A model generated the notes under the pieces. It was not told the origin of the DNA and made no database searches. It saw only the letters and a program-made list of their open reading frames with translations. The position numbers and the translations under genes were made by a program. From the NCBI GenBank assembly GCA_938743325.2, contig OW568872.1:372001-436000 (forward strand): a DNA stretch of 64,000 bases, in the 5' to 3' direction. This DNA is from Pycnococcus provasolii. Its lineage: Eukaryota > Chlorophyta > Pseudoscourfieldiophyceae > Pseudoscourfieldiales > Pycnococcaceae. Of this stretch, positions 19,691 through 29,675 are shown in pieces (position 1 is the first letter of the stretch; each line of letters starts with the position of its first letter).

Positions 19691-19796
19691 CGCGTCGCCG
19701 ATGGGGAACGGAAATTGAGAATGTGGACCCCCAAACTTGACCCTCCTCCAGATCGGGGTGGGGGCGGTGGGGGTGGAATTGTGTGACGACGCGTTA

Positions 19797-21052
19797 TTAC
19801 AGAGCCTTTTTAACGGCAGCGCGCACCGCACCAGCACCAGCAGGACCGGCGCGCACGCTATGCACGACCGCCACCGCGACGCTCATGAGAGCAAGCGCGC
19901 CAGCCTGGTGCGCGCTGCCCAGCTCGACGGGAACGGCGTGCAGGAGTGTGGAAACGCCGAGGCCCACCTGTCCCCAAGCGAGCGCGAGCAGGGCGTGCAT
20001 CCGAAACGTCGCAGACGGCGAGAGCGCGGCGGCAATCGCCGGCGACGCCAGCGGACCCGCGGTGATCGCCCAAAGCGCGCTCACGGCCGTGAGCGTGCTG
20101 ACGGCCAGAACGCGGTGGTCGAATTGAACCGTGGCAGTGTGCTCAAAGGCATTGCGCCACCAAGGCGAGAGCGCCTCGAAGTAGTGCTCGGGAACGATGC
20201 GACCTTCCATCAGCGGGAACGTGTTGAATGCGCGCCCTGCGTCGTTACCCGCGACGAAGGCCCCGCTCACGGCTGTGACAGCGATGAGCGCAGCCACAGG
20301 CGTGACGCGTCCTCGAATCACCTTCATCGCATCCGTCGCGGCGTTCGTCGCGATGGCAGGCTGCAGCAGTCCGAGGCTGCTCCAGAGCAGACCCGTGTAG
20401 ATGGCGAATGCGCTCGTGAGGTGTGCCGCAAGGCGGTACGGCGACACGCGCGGCACGTCGTGCTCACCGAAATTCTCGTGCTTGAGACCGCTTCGCACCA
20501 TCCACCATCCGACGAATCCCTGCGCGGCGCCCATGCTCCCCAGCAGCGCAAGGCGTGGTCCGACGACGCCGTTTGCCGACAGTGCACCGCGCGCGGCGAA
20601 TGCCGCGGCGGGGACGAGGAAGACGACGCCGAGCACTCGCCCCCACATGCGGTGAGCGTACTCCATGAAATAGATGAACTGGAATTCGTCCAGGTTCATG
20701 CTTCGGTTCACCTTTTGGAATTCCGGGCTTGCCCTGTACTTGTCGAATTCGCGTTCCCAGTCTTCGAGCGTGCGCGGGTACTTTTCTCCTAAGAACCTCC
20801 ACTCTGTCATGCTCAGTCCACTTCGCGTGAGTCGCGTCACGCCTCCAAGCACGACCATCGAGTACACCCACGCCGAGCACCCCGCGAGCCACACGCCGAG
20901 TGCGGTGGACTGCGCTGCGGTCATATTGCGCGCAATTGGGCTCACGAGGCCTGCGGCTGCCGCAGCAGAAGAGGCGACAACCTTCTTTGCTGCTGATGCC
21001 GTTTGTGCTCCGAGGAAGGCTGCTCCTGCTGACCCTGGAGCGATGGTGACTG

Positions 21053-21084
<32 letters not shown>

Positions 21085-21494
21085 GACGAGAAGTTTCTGT
21101 ATTGTGACAAGACCGATGGTTTTGATGACGCCTTCGACGACGACGCGGCTGCTGCTGCAAACCCTCTCTCAGCAACGTGCCTCCTATTCATCTGGTGCGA
21201 TGACGAGAAGAACGAGCGCGCTGCTGCCGAAGACAAAGAAGAAGGCACCACACTATTATTTAGGGATCGCGATCCAAAAGCAGACGAGCCAACCTTAGAG
21301 GCTGCTCCCCCACCACGAGCACACGAGACGGCGACTAATAATCCTGAGCCTGAGGTGTATCCTGAGCCTGAGTAAGCTCGAGCTCTCGATAACAGAGCAC
21401 GAGATATTATCATAGAGTGAGCTCTCATCATCATGGAGTGAGAGCTCACAGTCACGGAGAACGATGACGACGCGAGATGCCACAACGCCATCAA
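19797..21494 (-). CDS. COX15: Heme A synthase, mitochondrial (COX15)
   Basis: COX15 oxidises heme O to heme A in the mitochondrial inner membrane for cytochrome c oxidase. The core begins near residue 195 with GGVTRLTRSGLSMTEWRF and holds the eukaryotic-type insert DKYRASPEFQKVN. Candidate heme/axial histidines appear in EYAHRMWGR, YRLAAHL, QFDHRVLA and GSAHQAGAL, in order, among about eight membrane segments. The protein is 565 residues, longer than usual because of a Ser/Ala-rich N-terminal extension of about 190 residues. This extension includes a 12-Ser run encoded by a CTG/CAG microsatellite (21054-21085) and is likely a mitochondrial presequence plus filler; several downstream Met codons could be the real start. 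The stop codon overlaps a TGTAA element. The 416-bp divergent spacer to peroxiredoxin Q carries a telomere-like array. Confidence 0.85.
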
Positions 21495-21910
21495 CCAACA
21501 AGCTCAATCAAGCGCAAACAACGTCAGGTTTCCACGACAAATGACGACAATGAAAGGGGGAAGAGCAGAAGAGGACGACGACGACGAGAAGTGACGTCAC
21601 TAACCCTAACCCTAACCCTAACCCTAACCGTGGAACCCTAACCGTGGAACCTAACCCTAACCGTGAAGAGTAACCCCCAACCAAACCCCTAACCTTATTA
21701 TCCTCATAAGGGTAAAACTTCTCCTATGCCGTGCAGCCATGTGAATGAATGTGGATCCAGCCTGTTTTGCAATCTCGCTTTTTCCGTTGGGAACTCCATA
21801 GGGTCTCTGAGAGCCACAAGTTCTTCGTCCCCCTCTCCCAGGGACCCTTTCACTTGCCTCGATCACACCACTCGCTTCATCATTCCGCTCACTCTACCCT
21901 TACTCTAACG
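21495..21910. other. Divergent promoter region COX15/peroxiredoxin Q
   Basis: A 416-bp head-to-head spacer that must serve both genes. Its main feature is the CCCTAA array at 21602-21665. The rest is unique sequence with no coding potential I accept. Confidence 0.55.
21602..21665. repeat. Interstitial telomere-like CCCTAA array
   Basis: Five uninterrupted CCCTAA units are followed by degenerate units broken by GTGGAA (CCGTGGAACCCTAACCGTGG) and ending near 21665. TTAGGG-type repeats occur as telomeres in some green algae. Here the array lies inside a divergent promoter, 108 bp before the COX15 start and 245 bp before the peroxiredoxin start. Confidence 0.8.
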
Positions 21911-22498
21911 ATGATGATGTCCATGTCCACACGCTCAAACATGTCTGCGCCTGTATCGCGCCGCCCTGGCTCCTCTCCTCGCTCCTTCTCGGCGCCCCGC
22001 TCCTCGCGGGCCGTGCGCGTTCTCGCGCTCGGGGTGGGGGATAAGGCGCCGGCATTCAGCGCCAAGGACCAGAACGGTAAGACGGTGTCGCTCAGCAGCC
22101 TTCAGCTGCCGATCATCGGTAAGGCGGTCGTACTCGCGTTCTACCCGTCGGATGGTTCGCCAGGTTGCACGAAGGAGATGGGTGCGTTCCGCGACGCGAT
22201 CGCCGAATTCAAAAAGGCTGGCGCCGTTGTCGTCGGTGTCTCGAAAGGAACCGTGGAGTCCAAGAAGGAGTTTGCGACCGATCTCGACCTGCCTTTCACG
22301 CTCATTAACGACGAAAACGACGAGATTCGCACGGTGTACGGTGTGAAGGCTGAGTTGTTCGGTGCGTTGCCTGGCCGCGAGACGTTCGTCATTGCGAAGG
22401 ACGGCACTATCGTCGCGCGCTACTCGGACGCGTTCGGGTTCGACAAGCACGTCCTGAAGTCCCTCGAGGCGCTCGAGCCGGCGACGGTGATGGCTTAA
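21911..22498 (+). CDS. PRXQ: Peroxiredoxin Q, plastid, one-cysteine form
   Basis: A thiol peroxidase of the BCP/PrxQ family that reduces peroxides, here most likely in the plastid. The ATG at 21911 gives 195 residues: a Ser/Arg-rich transit-like N-terminus (1-38), then GDKAPAFSAKDQNGKTVSLS and the active site FYPSDGSPGCTKEMGAF with the peroxidatic Cys86. PrxQ normally has a second, resolving Cys five residues later (GCTKxxC); here that place is Gly91. Cys86 is the only cysteine in the entire predicted protein, so turnover must use an external thiol. The core length matches the family. Longer upstream in-frame sequence is leader, not protein. Confidence 0.85.
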   Translation: MMMSMSTRSNMSAPVSRRPGSSPRSFSAPRSSRAVRVLALGVGDKAPAFSAKDQNGKTVSLSSLQLPIIGKAVVLAFYPSDGSPGCTKEMGAFRDAIAEFKKAGAVVVGVSKGTVESKKEFATDLDLPFTLINDENDEIRTVYGVKAELFGALPGRETFVIAKDGTIVARYSDAFGFDKHVLKSLEALEPATVMA

Positions 22499-22942
22499 AC
22501 AAGCCGGCAGACCAGGGCTAGGAACTAACGTGACAGCACGCACTGTGGAGTGCATCCTCCCCTGAGCACATATCGACCGAAAGTAATAAATTCATAGTTA
22601 CCTATTCCTTCGTAAACTAGACCTACCCATCATACGTGTACCCAACACGCGCGGCCGTACCCCTAACCCGAACCAGAGTACCCGAACCCGAACCCGAACC
22701 CTAACCCTAGCGGCAAAAGGAAAAGCCAAGCAAAGAAACCTAACATGATCCGTTGGTGCCCAAAGGAAGTAGAGGAAATGATGGGGATCCCTCCTTGCAC
22801 CGATCGAGAGAAATCCCCTTGTGCCTTGTGGTGGTTGTTTTCGAACAAAGCAAAGCAGGTTGTTAAAAATATTTCCCACAGTTGCCGCCCTTTCAATCAT
22901 TCCCAAACCCTCCGCTTCTCACGTTCATTTCCATTTATTCCC
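22499..22942. other. Spacer with degenerate telomere-like repeat upstream of CSE1
   Basis: The spacer holds the 3' UTR of the peroxiredoxin gene and the promoter of CSE1. A CCCGAA/CCCTAA array at 22659-22712 (CCCGAACCCGAACCCGAACC followed by two CCCTAA units) lies about 230 bp before the CSE1 ATG. No gene is supported. Confidence 0.55.
22659..22712. repeat. CCCGAA/CCCTAA telomere-like array
   Basis: At least four CCCGAA units plus CCCTAA units in tandem, in the promoter region of the exportin-2 gene. The CCCGAA variant recurs in other divergent spacers (about 33480-33560 as CGGGGA/TTCGGG, and 49745-49840). Confidence 0.65.
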
Positions 22943-25900
22943 ATGGAGCAGCTCGCCACTTCGTTCCACGGCTCTCTGGCCACTGCTCAGGATCAACGCC
23001 AAGCCGCAGAGGCGTCACTGCGCTCGTACGCGTCGTCAGCAGGGTACGGACCCGCGGTGCTCTCCCTCATTGCAGGTGGATCCGCATCCTTGCCATTTCC
23101 ACCTCACGAGGCACCCGCCGTCATCCTCGCAGCGTCCGTGCACTTCAAAAATACCATCAAACGACGATGGACCGAAGACTCCGGAGACGTCGACGCGACG
23201 TCAGGACCCATATCGGACGCAGATAAGGAACAGATCAAACCGATGGTGGTACAACTGGCGTGCAGCCCGTCGCTCGCGCCGAACGTTCAGGCGCAGATCT
23301 CGGAAGCGCTCGCCATCATCAGCAAGCACGACTTCCCGCACAGATGGAGCACGCTCCTTCCCGAGCTCGTCGCCAACCTGAACAAACCCACCGACGCAAC
23401 GAGCGCGGCGGTCGAGGCGGACTTGCTCGCAACCACGGGTGTGCTGTCAGCCGCAAACGCAATCTTCAAGAGGTACCGAGGGCAGGTGGAGTCCGCGGAG
23501 CTCAACGTCGAGCTCAAGACCGTGCTCGACACGTTCGCCATGCCGCTTCTCGCAAAGACGAAGCAGCTCGCAGCGATACGCGATCAGCTCAGCCAGCCGG
23601 CAACAGCGGGCGGCGCAGACAGCCCAGCCGCCAACGCGCTGCGGCAGTGCCTGCGCTGCAGCCGACTCGTCAACCGCATCTTTTTCAGCCTTCACTCAAC
23701 CACCCTGCCTGAGGTGTTTGAGGATCACCTCGGCGACTGGATGGGAGAATTTCAAGCTCAGCTCGCTTTCGAGAATGCAAGTCTAGCGCAGGACGGAACG
23801 GACGCCGCCGCCTCCGCGAAGTTTGCGAGCTCCTCGCCGCTGCTCGACGTCAAGGCGTCCGTCTGCGAGAATCTCAGCAACTACATTCTGCGCTTCGAGG
23901 AGGAGTTTCAGCCGTACCTCGCGCCGTTCTCCGCGCAGGTGTGGCAGCTGCTGATGGCGTCGCAGTCAGCGTCGAGCGCCGCAGATCCGCTGAGCATCTC
24001 AGCCATCGGATTCCTCACCAGCGTCGCGAAGAGCGTGCATCACAAGCTGTTCCAGGACGAGTCTGCTCTCACGAATATCGTTCAGCACGTCGTCGTGCCG
24101 AATGTCAAGCTGAGCGAGGAGGAGGTGGAGCTCTTCGACTTCAACTACACCGAATACGTGCGCCGCGATCTGGAAGGTTCGGACAACGACACGCGCAGGC
24201 GTTCGGCCTGCGAGCTGCTGCAGGCGCTCTGCGCCAAATTCCCGGAGCGTGTTACCGCGCTAACGACTGCGTACGTGGGGCAGCTGATGACGGAGTACGC
24301 GTCAAATCCGGCAAACGCCTGGAGAGGCAAGGACGTTGCCATGCAGCTGGTGCTCGCGCTCGCGGTGCGAGGCAAGACGGCTGCCACGGGTGCGACGGGA
24401 ATCAACACTCTCGTGAACATTAGTGAATTCTTCACGGGAAACATCGTGCCAGAGCTGCGATCGGCCGCGGCATCCCCGTCCGCGGAGCTGCCCACGCCGT
24501 CCGCGGTCCTCGCGTGCGACGCGCTGAAGTTTGTTACGACGTTCCGAAGCCACCTGCCGAAGGAGACGCTGCTCGGGCTGTTTCCTGACCTCATCAAGCT
24601 TCTCGGCGTGAGCAACAATGTAGTGCACAGCTACGCTGCCATCTGCCTTGAGCGCATTCTGGCACTTCGCGAGGGAACGACGCGCGCCTCGCCACCGAAG
24701 ATTGCAGGGGCGGAGCTTGCGCCCGTGCTTGAGCAGCTGCTGACGCGTCTGTTCGCCTGCTTCGACTTCCCGGACAGCAAGGAGAACGAGTACGCGATGA
24801 AGTGCCTGATGCGCGTTCTCGGCGCGCTCGAGCCGGCGCACGTGTTCCCCATATTCGAGGCTATTGTTCCGAAGCTCTGCGCGATCATTGCGGAGGTTTC
24901 CGCCAACCCGAGCAAGCCCAACTTCAATCACGCGCTCTTCGAGGCGCTCGCGTCCATCGTCGCCGACGTCGTGCGCCACGCCAAGGCTGGCGGCGGCGAC
25001 CCTCCAGCCGTCTGCCGCCGCATCGAGGCGCTAGTTTTCCCGACGTTTCAGCTCGTGCTTCAGAACGATGTGCAGGAATTCGCGCCGTACATCTTTCAGA
25101 TCATGGCGCTTCTTCTTGAGGCGCAGGAGCCTGTGCGCGGCGGCGTCGCGACGAGCGGCGGTGCAGATAGCGGCGCGGTGACATCGTCCATTCCCGAGGT
25201 GTACCTCACGCTCTTCCCCGTGCTGCTGTCTCCTCTGCTCTGGGAGCGTCGAGGCAACGTTCCTGCGCTCGTGCGCCTGCTCGAGGCGTACCTCACGCGC
25301 GGCGTTCTCGACAAGGCATCGGCGCAGCTGCAGGGCGTGCTTGGTGTGTTCCAGAAGCTCGTGGCGAATAAGGCGCACGACCACGAGGGATTCTACATCC
25401 TGAATGCCGTCACGGCGAGCCTCGACTTGGCCACGTTCCAGCCTTACGTTAGCACCATATTGACGCTCCTGTTCAGCCGCCTGCAGACGAGCTCGACGCT
25501 GAAGTTCTCGAAGTACTTCGTCGTGTACTTCAGCCTCTTCAGCCTTCGATTCGGCCCGGAGGCGATCGTCGCTTCCATTGAGGCGGTGCAGGCTGGCGTC
25601 TTCGGGAACCTGCTGCAAGGCGTGCTGGTTCCCACCGCCACGTCGCACGTTTCTGGTGATAGCGAGTGCACGATGTGCTGCGCTGCGCTGATGGCGCTGC
25701 TTGTGCAGCGCGCTCAGATGCTGAGCGAGATGGGCGCATTTGGGGGAGTTCTCGGCGCGGCTGTGGCGCTAGCAGAGCGCGCGAGCGGCGATGGCGGTAG
25801 CATGGGTGCTGGCCCTTCGACGGCACCGGCTGACGACGAGGAGCCTGGCGCCGACGTGGAATACGGCGTGACGTTCGCAACTCTCATGCACGCTCGCCGC

Positions 25901-26101
25901 GATTCCGCGAATGCACCCATCGAGCGCATGGTGACGTCGATCGGCGACCCGCGTCAGCACGTCGCAAGTCAGATTGGCGCCCTGCAGCGCACGCACCCGA
26001 ATCTGGTGACAAGCGCTGCGCTTATGCAGCACATCACGAACCCGAATTTGCGCGAGCGCTTGGGAGAGTGGCTTGTGAAGGGCGGCGTCGCTTTACAGTG
26101 A
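22943..26101 (+). CDS. CSE1: Exportin-2 / CSE1 (importin-alpha re-export receptor)
   Basis: A HEAT-repeat karyopherin that binds RanGTP and returns importin-alpha from nucleus to cytoplasm. The ATG at 22943 gives 1052 residues, close to the family length of about 960-990 with Ala/Gly-rich loops added. The importin-beta N-terminal region is clear (ILAASVHFKNTIKRRW, about 55-73), followed by VQAQISEALAIISKHDFPHRW. The CSE1 core includes LFDFNYTEYVRRDLEGSD and RRSACELLQAL, and the C-terminal CAS domain includes LRFGPEAIVASIEAVQAG. The upstream in-frame sequence is leader and is not conserved. TGTAA at 26129-26133 follows the stop. Confidence 0.9.
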   Translation: MEQLATSFHGSLATAQDQRQAAEASLRSYASSAGYGPAVLSLIAGGSASLPFPPHEAPAVILAASVHFKNTIKRRWTEDSGDVDATSGPISDADKEQIKPMVVQLACSPSLAPNVQAQISEALAIISKHDFPHRWSTLLPELVANLNKPTDATSAAVEADLLATTGVLSAANAIFKRYRGQVESAELNVELKTVLDTFAMPLLAKTKQLAAIRDQLSQPATAGGADSPAANALRQCLRCSRLVNRIFFSLHSTTLPEVFEDHLGDWMGEFQAQLAFENASLAQDGTDAAASAKFASSSPLLDVKASVCENLSNYILRFEEEFQPYLAPFSAQVWQLLMASQSASSAADPLSISAIGFLTSVAKSVHHKLFQDESALTNIVQHVVVPNVKLSEEEVELFDFNYTEYVRRDLEGSDNDTRRRSACELLQALCAKFPERVTALTTAYVGQLMTEYASNPANAWRGKDVAMQLVLALAVRGKTAATGATGINTLVNISEFFTGNIVPELRSAAASPSAELPTPSAVLACDALKFVTTFRSHLPKETLLGLFPDLIKLLGVSNNVVHSYAAICLERILALREGTTRASPPKIAGAELAPVLEQLLTRLFACFDFPDSKENEYAMKCLMRVLGALEPAHVFPIFEAIVPKLCAIIAEVSANPSKPNFNHALFEALASIVADVVRHAKAGGGDPPAVCRRIEALVFPTFQLVLQNDVQEFAPYIFQIMALLLEAQEPVRGGVATSGGADSGAVTSSIPEVYLTLFPVLLSPLLWERRGNVPALVRLLEAYLTRGVLDKASAQLQGVLGVFQKLVANKAHDHEGFYILNAVTASLDLATFQPYVSTILTLLFSRLQTSSTLKFSKYFVVYFSLFSLRFGPEAIVASIEAVQAGVFGNLLQGVLVPTATSHVSGDSECTMCCAALMALLVQRAQMLSEMGAFGGVLGAAVALAERASGDGGSMGAGPSTAPADDEEPGADVEYGVTFATLMHARRDSANAPIERMVTSIGDPRQHVASQIGALQRTHPNLVTSAALMQHITNPNLRERLGEWLVKGGVALQ

Positions 26102-26128
26102 TTGTGAGATTCCTGAAATTTTTGCGTA

Positions 26129-26133
26129 TGTAA
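26129..26133 (+). terminator. Putative TGTAA polyadenylation signal (CSE1)
   Basis: TGTAA lies 28 bp past the CSE1 stop codon. Confidence 0.5.
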
Positions 26134-26177
26134 AATCATCATCATTTTCACGAATAGGTAAATTAAAGTTCGGCTTC

Positions 26178-26246
26178 TCAAAGCTCCTTCCATCCAGCAA
26201 AGCCGTATTTCTCGGCCTTGTTGTCGGTGAACCAGGAGTAGTTGGT
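26178..26246 (-). other. Exon-like minus-strand segment, possible terminal exon
   Basis: Read on the minus strand, 22 codons followed by TGA give a peptide with strong protein character (SWFTDNKAEKYGFAGWKEL). It is immediately preceded by a splice-acceptor-like CGCTTAG with an AC-rich tract, the same style as the other introns in this window. A GTGAGT donor lies 102 nt upstream (26343-26348, minus). I could not find an upstream exon that keeps this frame open, so it may be a gene fragment or part of an undetected small-exon gene. The family is not recognised. Confidence 0.3.
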
Positions 26247-26645
26247 CTAAGCGTGTGTGTGAGCATTGCTCGCTGCCCGCCGGCGCCGATGGCTAAGCAC
26301 ATGTGCTGCTATGCTGTGTGCTGCTGCGCTGCGGCGGCGGCTACTCACGCATGAATGGCGCGGCGTTAGCGTTGCGTAGGCGCTCCAAAGTTATCTAAAG
26401 ATACAGGCACACGTGGTCGGCTGGGCGCCATTGATTGCTTTCGTTCCGTCATATCATCAAACACACATGAGACAAAAATGCCCCACTCAAATCTTCCACA
26501 CAAGGTTTTGGTCGGGGCATCCCACTATGTTGACAGACCGGGATCCCGAAACCTCCCCCCGGCCCATTTCCCCCTCCCGGGCCATCATTCGTGCGTGTGG
26601 TGGCGAACGCGCCGCGCATTTGGATTATTCGAAAAACGTCTTTGA

Positions 26646-28049
<1,404 letters not shown>

Positions 28050-28089
28050 GACGGACGGAGCGGACATTGTGTGTGTCGCAGGACTTTTG

Positions 28090-28103
28090 TGTAAACGGTG
28101 TAA
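28090..28103 (+). terminator. Two putative TGTAA polyadenylation signals (G-patch gene)
   Basis: TGTAA at 28090-28094 and 28099-28103, 41 and 50 bp past the stop, in a 145-bp convergent spacer. Confidence 0.5.
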
Positions 28104-28194
28104 CACTAGTACTATGAAAAGAAGTTGGACGAAGTTTTTTTTTTCCATGTTATTACTGAGTGAGTAGAGCTTCGTGAGTGAGCTTCGTGAGCGT

Positions 28195-29367
28195 TTATGC
28201 TTGCGCAAGCTGCCATCGCTTCAACTCGCTCATGAAGTTGGCGGCAAAAGCCTCCAAGTGCAAGATGGGCTTGTTGCCCTCGTGAAGACGTCCTTCGTAG
28301 TGGCACGCCAGCTTCACGCACTTCGCCTTGAGGTCATCCGACCTACACCTATTGGCCAGGCAGAGGCACAGTCGACGTGCGATGATCTCGGGAGGGACGC
28401 AGTTGATGATGAGCTCGTACAGCTTGCGTCGTACCGTGAGTAAGCTTTTCGGGCTTTGCTCGTGCATGATGGTCGTCGCGACCTCGTCCACGTAGAGCTC
28501 CCAGTCCGGTAACACGATTGGCTGGTACTCCTCGAACGGGAACTTGTGCGCCTTGCACGCCTCGAGGCAGAGCAGAGCGCGGCGAAGGTTGCGCTCCGCC
28601 AACATGGGTGCTTTTGGTTCTGGTAGGCCGCAGTTGGCAATTTTCGTCGCGAGCTTGTCAGGGATGGTGCCAAGGTTTTCCTTTTTGGCGACGTGCTGCA
28701 GCACCTCCTTCACCTCGCCCTCCGTAGGTCCGGGAACGCGCACGCACAGGCATCGGCTGCGCAGCGCGTCCGCGACGCGGCTTGCAGACGTGCCAACCAT
28801 GATCAGGCGGCACCCTGAGCTGTACTTCTCCATCGTCCTTCGCAGCGCGTACTGCGCGTCGCGCGTGAGGCGGTCCACCTCGCTGACGACGAGCACCTTG
28901 AATCCAGGCGAATGTGACGCTTCTGCGCTGGATGCTGCTGCTGCCGCCGCCGCCGCTGCTCCTGCCGACGCACCAAACTGAAAAGAGGCGGATAGGTCCA
29001 TTGGCCTGCTTTTCGCCATTTCCTTGATGACTTCCTGCACGACAAATCGGTCTTGGTTTCCACATTCGCTTGGGTTCACCTCGACGTGGTGGTTGCTGCT
29101 GACTGTTGTTAGTTCCACCTCGACGTTCCGTTCTGCCCTTTCAATTTTCCACGGTTTCGTTTCCACGCGTAGTTTTTCGGCGCCTGGTCCGTAGAGTTCT
29201 CGCAGCAGGCATCGCACGAGCGTTTGTTTGCCAGCGCCTGACGGTCCGTAGACGAACACGTGCGGTAGGTCGCCTGACGCGGCGATCGCGCGGAGGCGCG
29301 CACCTAGGTCGGCGTGCACCACGAGCTGGTCGAACGTGCGCGGACGGTGCTTGTCGACGAAGAGCAT
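28195..29367 (-). CDS. RFC3: Replication factor C subunit 3 (clamp loader small subunit)
   Basis: An AAA+ subunit of the RFC complex that loads PCNA at primer-template junctions in the nucleus. It has 390 residues. The start LFVDKHRPRTFDQLVVH, Walker A YGPSGAGKQT (about 40-49), ASNHHVEVNP-like tract (SSNHHVEVNPSECGNQDR), Walker B-like SEVDRLTRDAQYALRRTMEKY, sensor tract SRCLCVRVP and the C-terminal YHLEAF-like end (ILHLEAFAANFM) all follow human RFC3. The Walker B acidic pair is SEVD, as in RFC3, which is not thought to hydrolyse ATP like its partners. A small Ala-rich insert (about 128-155) is lineage-specific. The promoter side is shared with the FKBP gene. Confidence 0.9.
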   Translation of the reverse strand: MLFVDKHRPRTFDQLVVHADLGARLRAIAASGDLPHVFVYGPSGAGKQTLVRCLLRELYGPGAEKLRVETKPWKIERAERNVEVELTTVSSNHHVEVNPSECGNQDRFVVQEVIKEMAKSRPMDLSASFQFGASAGAAAAAAAAASSAEASHSPGFKVLVVSEVDRLTRDAQYALRRTMEKYSSGCRLIMVGTSASRVADALRSRCLCVRVPGPTEGEVKEVLQHVAKKENLGTIPDKLATKIANCGLPEPKAPMLAERNLRRALLCLEACKAHKFPFEEYQPIVLPDWELYVDEVATTIMHEQSPKSLLTVRRKLYELIINCVPPEIIARRLCLCLANRCRSDDLKAKCVKLACHYEGRLHEGNKPILHLEAFAANFMSELKRWQLAQA

Positions 29368-29675
29368 GACGCGATTGCGAACGCGAATGCAAACGGGAGT
29401 GGGAATGGGACTCCCGGTTGAAAAAGGGAGGGAAAAAACTCAAAAAAAAAAAAAAAAAAAAAGAGGAAGAGGGGGTGGAATTCGGGGTTTTCCTTTTTAG
29501 GGAATCAATCATCAGGTGGAATCTTCTAACCTTAACCCCGAATACTTTTCTAACCCCGAATAATATCCCGTGTGGTAATGTAAATCTTATCGACTTCCTT
29601 TCGACTTATCTCCTTTATGGTTTTATGTGTGTGGCTCTCATTCCCTCCGATCTCAATACGATATTTATCGTTCGT
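29368..29675. other. Divergent promoter region RFC3/FKBP
   Basis: A 308-bp head-to-head spacer with an A-tract of about 23 bp (29441-29462), GAGGAAGAGGG purine-rich sequence, and degenerate CTAACCTTAACCCCGAA repeats at 29527-29567 related to the telomere-like arrays. The open frame through the A-tract is not coding. Confidence 0.5.

Noticed and set aside
19737-20792. 351-codon plus-strand frame opposite COX15
   Set aside because: Arg/His/Glu-rich shadow of the COX15 gene; no family features and begins in a microsatellite.
21602-22712. Telomere-like arrays as a true chromosome end or assembly join
   Set aside because: Genes continue normally on both sides, arrays are short and recur at several places, so an internal element is more likely.
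29418-29675. Lys-rich N-terminal extension of the FKBP
   Set aside because: Begins at TTG inside an A-tract and has no conserved content; the transit and Tat signals follow the ATG at 29676.
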